From the NCBI RefSeq assembly GCF_902459465.1, contig NC_047077.1, forward strand, positions 3,782,001 through 3,846,000: a stretch of DNA of 64,000 nt. The letters are read 5' to 3'. Origin of the DNA: Asterias rubens. Lineage: Eukaryota; Echinodermata; Asteroidea; Forcipulatida; Asteriidae. The notes beneath the pieces were generated by a model. That model saw only the letters and a program-made list of their open reading frames with translations. It was not told the DNA's origin and did no database searches. Shown piece after piece: positions 12,033 to 23,800 of this stretch. The position numbers and the translations under genes are program-made. Numbering within the stretch: position 1 is the first letter of the stretch; the number at the start of each line of letters is the position of its first letter.

Positions 12033-12330
12033 GCTGGGCGTTGTGGCGTGCGCCTGTAATCCAGTTACCTTGGAAGCCGGGGTTGGTTGGATCGCTTGAG
12101 CTCGGGAGCTCTGTGTGACCTTCGTCTATGACGATCGGGTGTCCACGTTAAGCTCGGCACCGATATGGTTAGCTCAGCGGAGGTTGGGCTAAACAGGTTG
12201 ACTGAGGAGGGACGTACCGGCTCAGGGCGGAGACGCAGCAGGCAAAAGTCCCCGTGTGGAGCAGTAATGGGATTGCACTCGAGAATAGATGACGTCACAC
12301 AGCCCAGACAATATGGCGAAACCCAATTCT
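12033..12330 (+). ncRNA. 7SL RNA (signal recognition particle RNA), full length
   Basis: This is the RNA scaffold of the signal recognition particle, transcribed by RNA polymerase III. The Alu domain starts GCTGGGCGTTGTGGCGTGCG and continues through GGATCGCTTGAGCTCGGGAG. The S domain has the universally conserved helix 8 (GATCGGGTGTCC..TTAAGCTCGGCACCGATATGG) and the helix 6 and SRP54-binding region (CTGAGGAGGG, ACCGGCTCAGG, GCAGGCAAAAGTCCCCGTG, CAGTAATGGGATT). The 3' strand of the Alu and S stem follows (CAGCCCAGACAATATGGCGA), and a CTTTT terminator sits at 12329-12333. At about 298 nt it matches the usual metazoan length. No long open frame overlaps it meaningfully. Confidence 0.95.
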
Positions 12331-13947
12331 TTTAATGATTCAAAACAAAAGTCAAATCTTGTTTTATACATTACAAATACAAGATAAATGGGGTATGCCT
12401 GATCAGTTTCATTTATTGTTTTATCGTCTTTAAATACGCGGATATGCCTAACAATGCAAGCAAGCCGCGTGAACTTGTCAATATATTCTAAAGTGTTTGG
12501 ACTTGGGTCATAGATTATGAGCGAAGTTTTTACCAGTGTGGCTCCGTGATCATGACTAGATGTACGCCGCCGTTGTCACAGAGTTCGGTCACCCCGTACA
12601 ACCCTAGTGTACTACACCAAAGGCCAGTTAACGAGAACACTAAACGATGATGGACCGCCTGGCCGAAGATGATTCTGGTGATTTAGAAATCTAACGGAGA
12701 TACGTCACCAAAGCAAGAAGCACAGTCCGGAAAGATTGAAGAGAAACATTCCGAGCTAGTGGATGCCACTGTTGATCAAGACGACTTTGAGATGGAGGAA
12801 GATTGGATGGCAGAGTATGCGCGAAAACGAGTTGTATTGCTACTGTCGCAACCCCCCCCCCCAGGTCAACCAACCGTTTCCCCCTCTCCGGCTACGACTC
12901 CCCAATCAAGCCTGACACCCTGACCCGCTGTGAGCACCAGCACACTCGGGTAACGGGTATCCGCAATACGCAATCGCGCTAATTCGGCTTTTCGGGTGGC
13001 GCAGAAGTTAAGAATTTATTCCCCGGGCAGAGACAATGGAAAAGCGGCCTTCTTGGATCTTACGTCAACTCTGGAAATCGCATTTTGACGGTGCAAATCG
13101 ACCAAGTTGAGCATCCTGAACAACTTTCCAGTGTGGAAATGGCAACAATTACAACTATTAGGTCCAAAAGTAACGTCATAATTTGAAAAAAAATAAAGTG
13201 ACGGAGTTCAAATATGCACCGGCACACTCGGGTGGGGTTCCACAAAAAGTAATTGCGCAAATTCGGGGTGGCTCGAAAATTAAAAGTTTGTTCCCCGGGC
13301 AAGGAAAAGCGGCCATCTTGGATGTTATAGTCAACTCTTGAAATCGCGTTTTGACGGTGCAAATCGACCAAGTTGAGTATCTTGAACAAATTTCCTGTGT
13401 GGAGACATGCAAAATTCGCAAAAATTTGGGAAGTAGTATTTGAACTTTGGTGGAACATGATAAGGAAAAGTTTTCGGTAAAGTCTTTGTCTCGTCTGGTG
13501 TGGTTATTCTTTTTCTTAAAGTCTCTGAAATAACCGATTGATCTTGATGTGCGCCTTTTCTTCTCAGCTGACGTTTATTAAGGGAATAAAAGGGTAGCGA
13601 CGAGTTCTTAAACGGCGGTTCGGGCCTTTTACCGCACTGCCACGGCACTGCAATGCTTTAAACGGCAGTTTAAGAACAAGTTACTACTCTTTTATTCCCA
13701 TTCATAAATACCTTTTTGGTTAAAAGGCGTAATAAAGTAAGAAATTCTGTAAAACTTATACGTTTTCCGACGTCCTTGAGCTCTGTACGTGTGTTGCATT
13801 TGTGTTATGACTAAAACAGTTTTCAGATTTGCTTCGTTTAAAGAATGGGTAAAACCAAAATAAATATTCTATCCCCATGCAAATTTAACATCTAATATTC
13901 GCTGTACTCGCTGCTAAAATATAGGATTCGTACTGCCTCTAGCTACC
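12331..13947. repeat. Intergenic stretch with a 272-bp degenerate direct duplication
   Basis: Two diverged copies are spaced about 272 bp apart, at about 12935-13145 and 13207-13412. Each contains 'CACACTCGGGT', 'CCCCGGGCA', 'AAAGCGGCC', 'CTTGGAT' and GACGGTGCAAATCGACCAAG. A repeat also seen near 25083 and 41900 (AATAAAAGGGTAGCGACGAG) starts at about 13585. A poly-C run is at 12850-12862. Apart from the small open frame at 12693-12923 I see no gene. Confidence 0.6.
12693..12923 (+). other. Unassigned open frame of 76 codons
   Basis: The frame reads NGDTSPKQEAQSGKIEEKH and later DDFEMEEDWMAEYARKR, then a Pro-rich segment made by the poly-C tract, and ends at TGA 12921-12923. An in-frame TAG precedes it, so it has no obvious start unless it is an internal exon. 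The charged composition looks protein-like, but I recognise no family. It could be an exon or transposon relic. Confidence 0.25.
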
Positions 13948-14110
13948 GGGCAACCTCGGTAGTCTAATTGGTAGGACACTGCGCTCAAATTGCAGAGGTC
14001 GTGGTTTCAAATCCCACCCAAGTAGTATGCCGGTGATTTTGTTTACAGAACTCGGAAAAGTACTGAGTATACAGTGCTAACACATCAGTGTATATAGGTA
14101 AGACGGTACA
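13948..14110 (+). repeat. tRNA-derived SINE
   Basis: The head has A-box-like TAGTCTAATTGGTAGGACA and B-box GGTTTCAAATCCC spaced as in a tRNA, then the tail 'GTACTGAGTATACAGTGCTAACAC' (its first 20 bases also occur at 9505-9602). The anticodon arm is imperfect, so I call it SINE rather than tRNA gene. Confidence 0.7.
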
Positions 14111-14613
14111 AAAAAGGTCACTATTTTGCATGTGGTTTAACGCTGATAGTTTTGTCAAGTAGCAAATTTAATTTAACATAATTAACATTTAAAAATTACC
14201 ATAATTAACATTTAAAAATTAACATAATCCGGGTGGCATAAAGATGAACAAATGTGTTTAATAAAATATTGTGTCAGTTTATATAATGACAGAAACATAA
14301 AAGGGTCACCTAGTTTAACGTTAAATGTTCAAGAGAAACAAATTGTCAAAATGGGCAAATTGCTATTGTCAAATTCATGTGACATTGCCGCACTGTGTTG
14401 CAAGTATGCGTGGTGCTCTTGTCAACCATTTTGAGACATGATAATCCAATATACATACAATCCATCCATACAATGTCCCCACAATAACTACTTGGGTAAT
14501 ACATGTTTATTTACGTTAAAGATGACTGAAAGTAGGATAAGTACAGAGTAAGGGATCACTTTCTGAATCAGTCAATTATTGACCACACAGTTTCTTATTT
14601 TAGTTGGGTTTAA

Positions 14614-14984
14614 AGGGAAGGTACACGTTTGGTAATTACTCATAACAAATATTAACTTAAAGACTTACTTGGTAACGAGCATTGGAGAGCTGTTGATAGT
14701 ATAAAATATTGTGGAAAACGACTCCCTCTGAAGTAACGTATTTTTTGAGAGAGAGAGGTAATTTCTCACTGCTCACTAAAATAATAAAAGACTTCTAGCT
14801 AGAAGTGAAGTCTTTTATTATTATCTGAAAGCACACAAATTCGTCCAACAAGGGTGTTTTTTCTTTCATCATTTTCTCGCAACTTCGATGACCAATTGAG
14901 CCCAAATTTTCACAGGCTTGTTATTTTATGCTTATGATGGGATACACCAAGTGAGAAGACTGGTCTTTGACAATTACCTTCCCT
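14614..14984 (+). mobile_element. TTAA MITE, diverged subfamily
   Basis: Flanked by TTAA at 14610-14613 and 14985-14988. The ends read AGGGAAGGTACACGTTTGG on the left and ATTACCTTCCCT on the right, different from the main subfamily. The central hairpin is replaced by 'AATAATAAAAGACTTC..GAAGTCTTTTATTATT'. Confidence 0.82.
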
Positions 14985-15377
14985 TTAATGGGAGATCAAC
15001 ACATTATCTCCACAAAAAAAGTTCTGGTGTGCATTTGAAATCAGAGAGTGTTCCGAGTTTCTGGTGGCAATCATCCTTGTTTTTGTTTAAAGCCTCATAT
15101 GGCATTGTGTTTTATTTGCTAAATCTTAGTGCATGTTTCTCGTACATTACAAATAACAAATGTTTTTGAGTGCAATGGTGTAAATATTTTTAATGAGTTG
15201 AAAGATCGAATGTTCTATTCAACGAGGCGAATGGAAATTCCATCTTTGAACGAATGCTAATATTCTTACTGTTGCAGGAATGAAAAACATTCATTATTTG
15301 TTTTTTAAAACATCCAAAGTAGATCTTTGTGATTTTGATTGGAGAATACAACTGTAATGTAGTATGTGCCGAGCAAA

Positions 15378-15945
15378 CTGGGCCAATTTCATGGCTCTGC
15401 TTACCGTAAGCACTGAATCGACGCTTACCGTAAGCACTGAATCAACGCTTACCGTAAGCACTGAATCGACGCTTACCGTAAGCACTGAATCAACGCTTAC
15501 CGTAAGCACTGAATCAACGCTTACCGTAAGCACTGAATCGACGCTTACCGTAAGCACTGAATCAACGCTTACGGTAAGCACTGAATCGACGCTTACCGTA
15601 AGCACTGAATCAACGTTTACCGTAAGCACTGAATCGACGCTTACCGTAAGCACTGAATCAACGCTTACCGTATGCACTGAATCGACGCTGAATCGACGCT
15701 TACCGTAAGCACTGAATCGACGCTTACCGTAAGCACTGAATCAACGCTTACCGTAAGCACTGAATCAACGCTTACCGTAAGCACTGAATCAACGCTTACC
15801 GTAAGCACTGAATCAACGCTTACCGTATGCACTGAATCGACGCTTACCGTAAGCACTGAATCAACGCTTACCGTAAGCACTGAATCGATGCTTACAGAAG
15901 CAACAAGTTCTGTGGTAAAAAGCAGAGCCATGAAACTGGGCCCTG
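15378..15945. repeat. 24-bp minisatellite (about 21 units) inside a small inverted-repeat element
   Basis: Units of GCTTACCGTAAGCACTGAAT plus CGAC or CAAC run from 15399 to 15895, with one short unit near 15680. The flanks are inverted: GGGCCAATTTCATGGCTCTG at 15379 and CAGAGCCATGAAACTGGGCC at about 15923-15942. Because 24 is divisible by 3 both strands stay open (LTVSTEST on plus, VDSVLTVS on minus), which explains the repetitive open frames; they are not genes. Confidence 0.9.
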
Positions 15946-16240
15946 TAAAGCCTAATGCTGCATGCATTATCAAGCACACGTGCACTTGCAATAGAACAAA
16001 TCGGATGGAACGAAAAATGCACGGTGTATGACATAGCGTGCAATGGTATTGGTAATATTGGTAAGTTTATTTGCTATCACGTGACCGGACAATCCTCCAA
16101 TCAAATGGCAAGGATCTGGTTGAGTGTTAAAAAAAGATTCATAATGAATGCAAATGAATAAGAAATCTAAAGAAACTTGGAGAAAAAAACAAAATCTTTT
16201 TAGGGAAAAAATAGGCCCACAAATTGTTGACTCATTCATC

Positions 16241-16275
<35 letters not shown>

Positions 16276-17021
16276 CATCAGTTGGCTGCACAGCAGTCTG
16301 ACACAAGTTTTTCCCATTCTCTGTCTCGTTCTATTCTCTGAATCTCAAGCGGGGAGAGCAGAAAATCCGGAGAAACTGATCGTCTGATGTACTCAGGGTA
16401 CAGCAGGCGCTGTGACCCTATTTGCGCCGGCCATGCGATGGGGAGTACAGATTGAATGGATAAATGGTGGCTAGATAAGTACCTTTTTTAGTCTTATGGA
16501 TGTCACATTATTGATTGGGACAGAAGTGCGAAAAAGATCACTTTTACAATTCCGTTTTAAAATTGTAAATGAAATAAATCAAAATAAAGGAACGCTTATA
16601 ATTATTTTTAAATCAAAACTTATAGCATGAAAATGATGGATAGTTTATTAGAAGTTTTAGAAAACTATTGGAATTTACTGCTTCTTGGAAGACTCACAAA
16701 CTTTAAAATATTTGTTGGTCAAGTTCTGCCTTCTCTGTCACAACCTGAGTTTGGTTTGCCTTGGCTGATGGTGATAGTTAGCTTGGAGAATAACTTGACT
16801 TCCCACTATCTCCCCCTCCACTCATACTCAACAAGAAACACCTAAAAGGAAACAAAACCAATCAGAATAAAGTGACAGCGATTTTACATAAGGATTCAAA
16901 AAAAGACACGTTGATCTTAATAGACTTTTCTTGTTGAATTTTATATGCAGTATCAATAGATGGTGTTTGGAAAATTATTTCATAAGATTCAGTCAGTATT
17001 AGCTGTTTTGCTCTGCAGAAA
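15946..17021. other. Intergenic DNA, no gene seen
   Basis: This contains a CAT/ATC trinucleotide tract at 16239-16280 and otherwise AT-rich unique-looking sequence. The open frames here (such as 16627-16845) show no recognisable motif. Confidence 0.5.
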
Positions 17022-17285
17022 ATCAAAACAGGGATTTCTTAACGTTGAGAGCTGCATTATTTCACGAAAATGACAGATTTGTGAGGGATATATGAAGGCC
17101 AAAACCCACCGCAGAAAAATGAATGCTGCCATGGAATGTGAATCTTTTGAAATTAGTGGCTTCTTGCAGGTAAGATTTTAGTTATGAAGCTTTGAAAATT
17201 TTCCGCCCCAGAAATGGACCCTGATATCCAGGACGTCACTGTAGTATAATACCAAAGTGTAAGGCCGCCAGGGCTAGTCCTAGTA
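17022..17285 (+). repeat. Dispersed repeat shared with 57190-57640
   Basis: Segments such as ATTATTTCACGAAAATGACAG, GGCCGCCAGGGCTAG and TTCCGCCCCAG reappear in inverse orientation at 57190-57640. A piece (CACAAGATTCACATCCCATG) also occurs at about 20814. The type of element is not resolved. Confidence 0.65.
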
Positions 17286-17567
17286 TACAAATATTGACTG
17301 CTTCGCGTGCTATGGTTAAAACTACGACTCCTGAGGTGATCCCCGGAGCGTTCTATTTTCCCGAGGCGAATAGCGAGTATAATGTACACAACACTGAACA
17401 CTTTAATAAGGAAGGTTTCTTGAATTGTCCTCAAGTCTATTTAGGCATCAATACAATCCCAATGGTTTTATATATGACCTACGCTCAATATGTATTACTT
17501 TCTTTAAAGCCATTCAATGGCATTGTTTTATGACTTGCTGTTGAGTGAAAATAAATAAACAAAAAAC

Positions 17568-17758
17568 AAACGAACGAACGAACGAACGAACGAACGAACG
17601 AACGAACGAACGAACGAACGAACGAACGAACGAACGAACAAACGAACAAACAAACAAACAAACCCTCCCACGAACAAACAATGAACGAACAAAAGACCAA
17701 CATACGAAAGAAAGAACGAAAGAACGAACGAACGAACAAACAAACAAACAAAGAGAAA
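17568..17758. repeat. (GAAC)n microsatellite with degenerate tail
   Basis: About 17 perfect CGAA/GAAC units run to about 17638. They are followed by CAAA-type and GAAA-type imperfect units to 17758. It lies just beyond the 3' end of SLC25A32, and the repetitive frames (FVRSFVRS, TNERTNER) are artefacts. Confidence 0.92.
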
Positions 17759-17826
17759 GATAATTATTGTATAAATAATTGATACCTTTTGTCAAGTTGT
17801 TTCTTCACACAGAAAATATGAATCCA

Positions 17827-20800
17827 TCATGGAACCAGGACTGAAGTTACTTTCTCATATACAACAAACGTGATGCAGCAAGCTGGAACTACTCGCAGTA
17901 GATTGGGAACCAAGCCTTTATAAAAACCAAGGAATCTTTCACGCCTTCAGAACAAAACAAATCCAAATCAATTTCATAATACAATATTGGTTTTCAATGG
18001 CATTAAGGTAACCTTTGAAGACCGTTTCATATTTTACAATAACTGTCTGAGATAACGTTCAGGACTTACAAACATGTGGTTCACTTTGGTTTATTATAAA
18101 AAACAACAATTACAAAGATGTCACAATGATCTCAAACACAGTAAAGACATCATATGTTGTAACATGAATCCATACAGTGCACAAAATATGGACATTTAGA
18201 AAAAGTGTTTCAAAGTGTGCCAAATAAACCCTAAAACAATAATTCAAACACATATAAGTTATCACATAAGTGCGAGTAGTAGAATCTGAAAAAATACAGC
18301 GCTTCTGTGTCCCATATCCAATGAGTCCGAAGGTCGTCTGCCTAATTGGATATGGGACGCAGACGTGCTTTATTTTTTTCGTATTCCACAAGCACACGTA
18401 TTATAACAAATTTATCTTTCAGTCTCACGTGCAACGCACAAAGTTTAAAATGTCAGAACGTTATGTCATGACAAATGTAATTTTCGTATACAGAACGTGA
18501 CACATTGAAACTCGCAATACGCAGTGTGCAATAAAAAAAACTGGAAGTAGGTTATAGGTTTTTATACCACCCTCCAGTTCGAGCATCTGATTGGTGGATT
18601 AGCGCGTACTGGAAGATAATGTATGTTGTTTATAATGTAACGGCCATTATAATTTGTAACATTACATAAGGTAAAAAAAAATACTAAAACAAAATTTCTG
18701 ATAACATTTCTTGAATGAAGTCTTACCTAAATGTCTGTCGGATTGTGTCATTTACTGATTTCTGATAACATTTCTTGAATGAAGTCTTACCTAAATGTCT
18801 GTCGGATTGTGTCATATACTGATTTCTGATAACATTTCTTGAATGAAGTCTTACCTAAATGTCTGTCGGATTGTGTCATATACACCATCATAAGATTGAT
18901 GTTGATCTTGTAATCGGGATCGTACAACTTGATATGGATATGTTGTTATTACAGCAAACATCTTAGATAGAGCAGCACATACAATGTACTCCAAAGAACC
19001 CTGTGAATATACAGAAGGTGAAGTATAGATGGATTACAATACGCGTCATCGACCGCCATCTTTGATGTATTAACAAGGGAAAAAAAACACACAAAATGCC
19101 CATGTGTCAACGCAATGGACCCTTCCCATGAAATATGCTAATTACATTCACGCATGCGTATAGACCCTGTTGGTTGGCAAACGCCATAGAGTTGTGCACT
19201 GAGCAGACGCGCAATCGCGTCTGCATCACGCAGCCATTAGTCGTGTGCAAAACAGCGCGATGTTCCCTCATTTTGCCAACCAAATGGTTAGTGCGCACGC
19301 GCTCTGTGCAATTTACATATTTCATGGGAAGGGTCTATTAAGCATGTTTTTGCAACATAATGCAGTAAACCATTTCCATTGATTTCGTTAACCACTTCTT
19401 TAGAAGATGTGTAAACAACATAATGTTCCAGTGAAATGAAAACTATGTTACTGAAAGCATGGGCAAACGTGGCACATAGCGAACAATGAGAAAAACCATG
19501 GCCCTGGCATAAGGGGCAAGCGTTTGGACAGCAGTCAAGTAAGATGGCGATCCAAGATGGTGCGGACAAAGATTCAAGATGGTGTCGAATCTGGTCCAAC
19601 CTTGTCCCCAAGCAGGGTTACTAAATCGCAGGCAGATGGGCAGATTGCACAGTGTGAAGGGTAGAGGTTGACCCAAGCTTTAATTACATAGATGACAAGT
19701 AAACACTGAAAGACATGTACAACTTCTACGGGCATACAAATGGAAGTCGGATAAACCCGCTTCTGTATACACCTGGAAAGTTATTTTACAAACCTTTCAG
19801 GAATATCAAAGCCTTCCTACATTACATGACATAAGTCTATATTAGAGAATTGCTAAATTTTTATTTTCCTTTACATTTTCAGCTCAAACTGATTCAAAAG
19901 GTGAACTCAAACAATACTTACAAGTTTTTGGTTGCTCGTAGGATCTGATGAGAATGTACTTCGTATTTTTTTAAGCTCTTCGTAAGCCATAAACTGTAAT
20001 GCACCATGTGACACACCAAACAGGCCAGGTACTAATCCCTTAAAAAAAAACCCATAATGAATTAATGACCAAAGGAATGTGACTGAAGTATTTCCTACAT
20101 TAAAGGCACTGGACACGTTTGGTAATTGTCAAAGAACAGTCTTCTCACTTGGTGTATCCCACCATGCATAAAGTATTAAACCTGTGAAAGTTGGTCGGCG
20201 AAGTTGCGAGAGAATAATGGAAGAAAAAACACCCTTGTCGCACAAGTTGTGTGCTTTTAGATGCTTGAATTCGAGACCCAGCTGAGGTCTCGAATTCAAT
20301 TCAAAATTTCAGTAATAAATGGCTTCTTTCTCAAAAAACTATAGTACTTCAGAGGGAGCCATTTCTCACAATGTTTTATACTTTCAACAGCTCTCCATTG
20401 CTTGTTACCAAGTAAGTTTTTATGCTAACAATTATTTTGAGTAATACACAAATATTACATGGTTTGAGGGCGACTGGTCGATATTAGCTCCCCATTTACC
20501 ATACAGTGCGTGATTACTCCTGTGCTATAGAATTAGCAAAAATACCACCTGGCACGTGATGATGAAAGGACCAATGAGAATTTGACTCTCGGTCATGAAT
20601 ATATATGAGGTATAGTAATTACCAACAGTGTCCAGTGCCTTTAAACAACATTTGTAAGAAGTCATAACACACAAATATACATGGTGGCCCTGGCAAACTT
20701 TCACTTTCCTATTATACCACAGTGAATACTCCTAGATATGAGGGTCCATCTCTTGGACAAAATAATTTCAAAGCTTCATAAATAAAGTTGTCCTTCAAGA

Positions 20801-23800
20801 AGCTACTCATTTCACAAGATTCACATCCCATGGCAGCATACACTGGTAGGCAGTGCCAGTTTCTGATCAGCAGAAAGTGGGTTCGAATCCCCAGCCGTGA
20901 CACTGTGTCCTTAAGCAAGACACTTAACCATTGCTTCGTCCTTCGGATGGGACGTAAAGCCGTTGGTCCCAGTAAAACTGTTGTGTAACGCATGTAAAAG
21001 ATCCCAGTGCACAAAGAGAAGGCGTTCGCCCCGATGTTCCTGGCTTAGGCTGCTGTATGCGCCGTAGCACCTTGTAAACCCTTATCAGGTGCTAAATAAT
21101 TGGGTCTCAAAATTCATCACTGCAATTACCTATCTTTCTGAAAGTTTGTATATACTCAGCGCCTTGAGTACCTTGTTTGGTAGATATATGCACTATATAA
21201 GACTTCGATATTATTATTATTTTGGACGCCATATAAACTGCCTTGTAAACCATCATTTTCATGAAATAATGCAGTTTTCAACAATAAAAATGTGAGTAGT
21301 TTGAGGAGGGGTCAGCTGTCTCACATAGATTTTTGAGATAGGAACAGTGCTGAATATTTATTGCCAAACTATAAACAGATTTTAAGGCTTTTTTTGAAAG
21401 CCCACTGTGTATTTCTCGGTTTTGTAGACATTACAATCTCCTTATTCCACTGAATAAAGACAATGGCAACTTACCTTTAAGCTTCTAACTTGGTGTATCT
21501 CAACATATGCATAAAATAACAAACCTGTGAAAAGTTGAACTCAATTGGTCATCAAAGTTGCGAGAGAATAATGAACGAAAAAACACCCTTATTTGATTAA
21601 TCTTGGTTAAAGCTCTGCATCATGATAAGGAATAATTTCATTTGACTAAAAACCTATGAGCCATTTCCTAAGAAGATGATAAAGTTACCTTGTAAAGTCC
21701 ACGTACACCTTCAAATTTGTATATCTTGGCCAGTGCATCCAACATGCCATTGTATTTACCAGTAGTATTTCTGCCAATTCCTTCATACTGCAAGCATAGA
21801 CGAGTCTTGGTTACCCATATTGGGTTTGTTATAAGTAACGTCATCACACCTGCATACAAGAATAGTAACAAGAAAGTGTTTAAAGACACCGGACACCTTT
21901 GGTAATTGTCAAAGACCAGTCTCTTTACTTGGTGTATCTCAACATTTGCATAAAATAACAAACCTGTGAAAATATGAACTCAAATGGTCATTGAAGCTGC
22001 GAGATAATAACGGAAGAAAAAACACCTTTGTCACACAAATTTGTGTGCACTCAGATGCTTGATTTCGAGACCTCAAAATCTAATTCTGAGCTCTCAAAAT
22101 CAAATTCAAATATTTTAGTGGAAAATGACTTCTTTCTCGAAAACTACGTTACTTCAGAGGGAGCGGTTTGTCACAAAATTTTATACTATCAACAGCTCTC
22201 CATTGTTTGTTACCAAGTAACTTTTTGAGTAATTACCAATAGTGTCCAGTGCCTTTAACAAAATAATACAAATGTTTCGTAGACAATCTGTATTTAATAA
22301 TGGAAGAGCCCTTTTGCCACAGGAATACATTTCTGACCAGAAAATGTATTTACCACGAATGATGTTAAGGGGAGGGCAAATAGTTAGTGTTTGACTAACA
22401 AGGGAAAGGATTTGTGTAAATAGGTGGTTCTTGAATCACTGCAATGGAGCGTTAGAAGCCAGAGAAGGAAGGGGGACATTCAATGTTTAAGCCTGATTAA
22501 TAAAAGCTTTGATTGGAAGTGGGTGCAAAACTCGCCAGACGCTGGGGAACCTACATGTTACCAAAAAGGTAGAGCAGGTCTAGAGTCTTGACCAGGGCTT
22601 TTGTGCATAACAGGGAGCGGAATGATTTACAGTCGATTCCCTGAGCAACGAGAGGTTCGGTGCTCTTTCGCCCCGATTACTAGGCCGTGGAACTCTATGG
22701 TGGAGGCACCAGTGATGGCTTTCAATTACTCCACACAGCTCCAGTATTTGGAAACACGCTCTGACCTGCCATCTTTGCGTTTTGTGAGCCACAACTCAAT
22801 CTACGAGCATGTTGCAGATCTTCTTGTGTCTCACAATCTGCGCCATTGCACTTTGGGGCATAGGCCGGATAGGCAGGTCTCCCTCTCAACCTCTTAATAT
22901 AGGCTTGCGTAGGGGGTAGTTGTTCGTGTGCAACTGTAGGGCCGTACAGTATTGGTGGGCCAGCAATTAACGGGTTACAATCCACTTATTACCATGGGCA
23001 TCGTCCTTCCATTTGTCGTACACTGAGGGAGCTTCAGCCACTCTTTCACTGCCCCCACAGATTGTACTATCACCCCCGCTGTCTTTGACTCAAACACAGT
23101 CAGGATTTTAGTTTGGGAGTAAGACGGATCTCGCCCCTTTCGGGCTCTAGGGGACCTTCTCAAACAGCATCCATGCCAAAAGCATGTTTGACATTGACTC
23201 CAAGTTCATAGACCTCAAGTTGTTAACGGTGATACCGTCAGGACCCAGGGTGCTCCATGGATTAGAGACTCTGTTTCTGATTTGGTGAGGTCAGCAACTT
23301 GGGAGATCTTAATGCCACTCCAGTCCTCGAGCCCTGCAATCTCAGGAGTTTCCTCCAGTTTCTCTCTGTAGAATGTCTTTGACTTCCTTACGGTCGAGTT
23401 TGCATTTCTCGCAGGCCTAGTTATCCAAGAGCTCAGCTACAAGTATCCGCTTTTTGTACGTGTATAGGCTCTGAACGCATTAGTATTCACTTTTCCTTCC
23501 TGCAGGTGTTTGGGTTGGATTTGCTGTGTTCGCTCAACTGTACATCAACTGACCGCTTGCCAGGTTTCGCCCGTCCTAGTCACGGTTTCTTGGATACCTC
23601 AGAGAGACCTCAACAGGTTGCTCTCTGCCTCCATCTCCTGTCAAGCCGAGGGCTTGCCAGCTCGAGCTGCCTTGGCAATACATTTTCCCATTGAAGTCTC
23701 CGGATTTGGACCTACGAACTCAAGGGATGTCGCCCTATCCAGTGCCAATGTCAGTGTCGGCACCAGGGGGCGTGGGCCCTTTCCTTCCAGGCGGCTTTGA

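Noticed and set aside
13948-14025. A second tRNA gene
   Set aside because: A and B boxes exist but the acceptor stem does not pair and a SINE tail follows, so it is a tRNA-derived SINE.
15399-15895. Possible CRISPR-like array
   Set aside because: The 24-bp units are contiguous with no unique spacers, and the host is a eukaryote.
15294-15991. Long repetitive open frames on both strands (LTVSTEST, VDSVLTVS)
   Set aside because: They arise because the 24-bp minisatellite unit is a multiple of three without stops. No start context, splice sites or homology support a protein.
17485-17795. Open frames rich in FVRS and TNER
   Set aside because: They are translations of the (GAAC)n microsatellite in several frames.
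22601-23800. Plus-strand frames such as 22601-22897 and 23510-23800
   Set aside because: The minus strand in the same interval encodes retroelement motifs; the plus frames show none.
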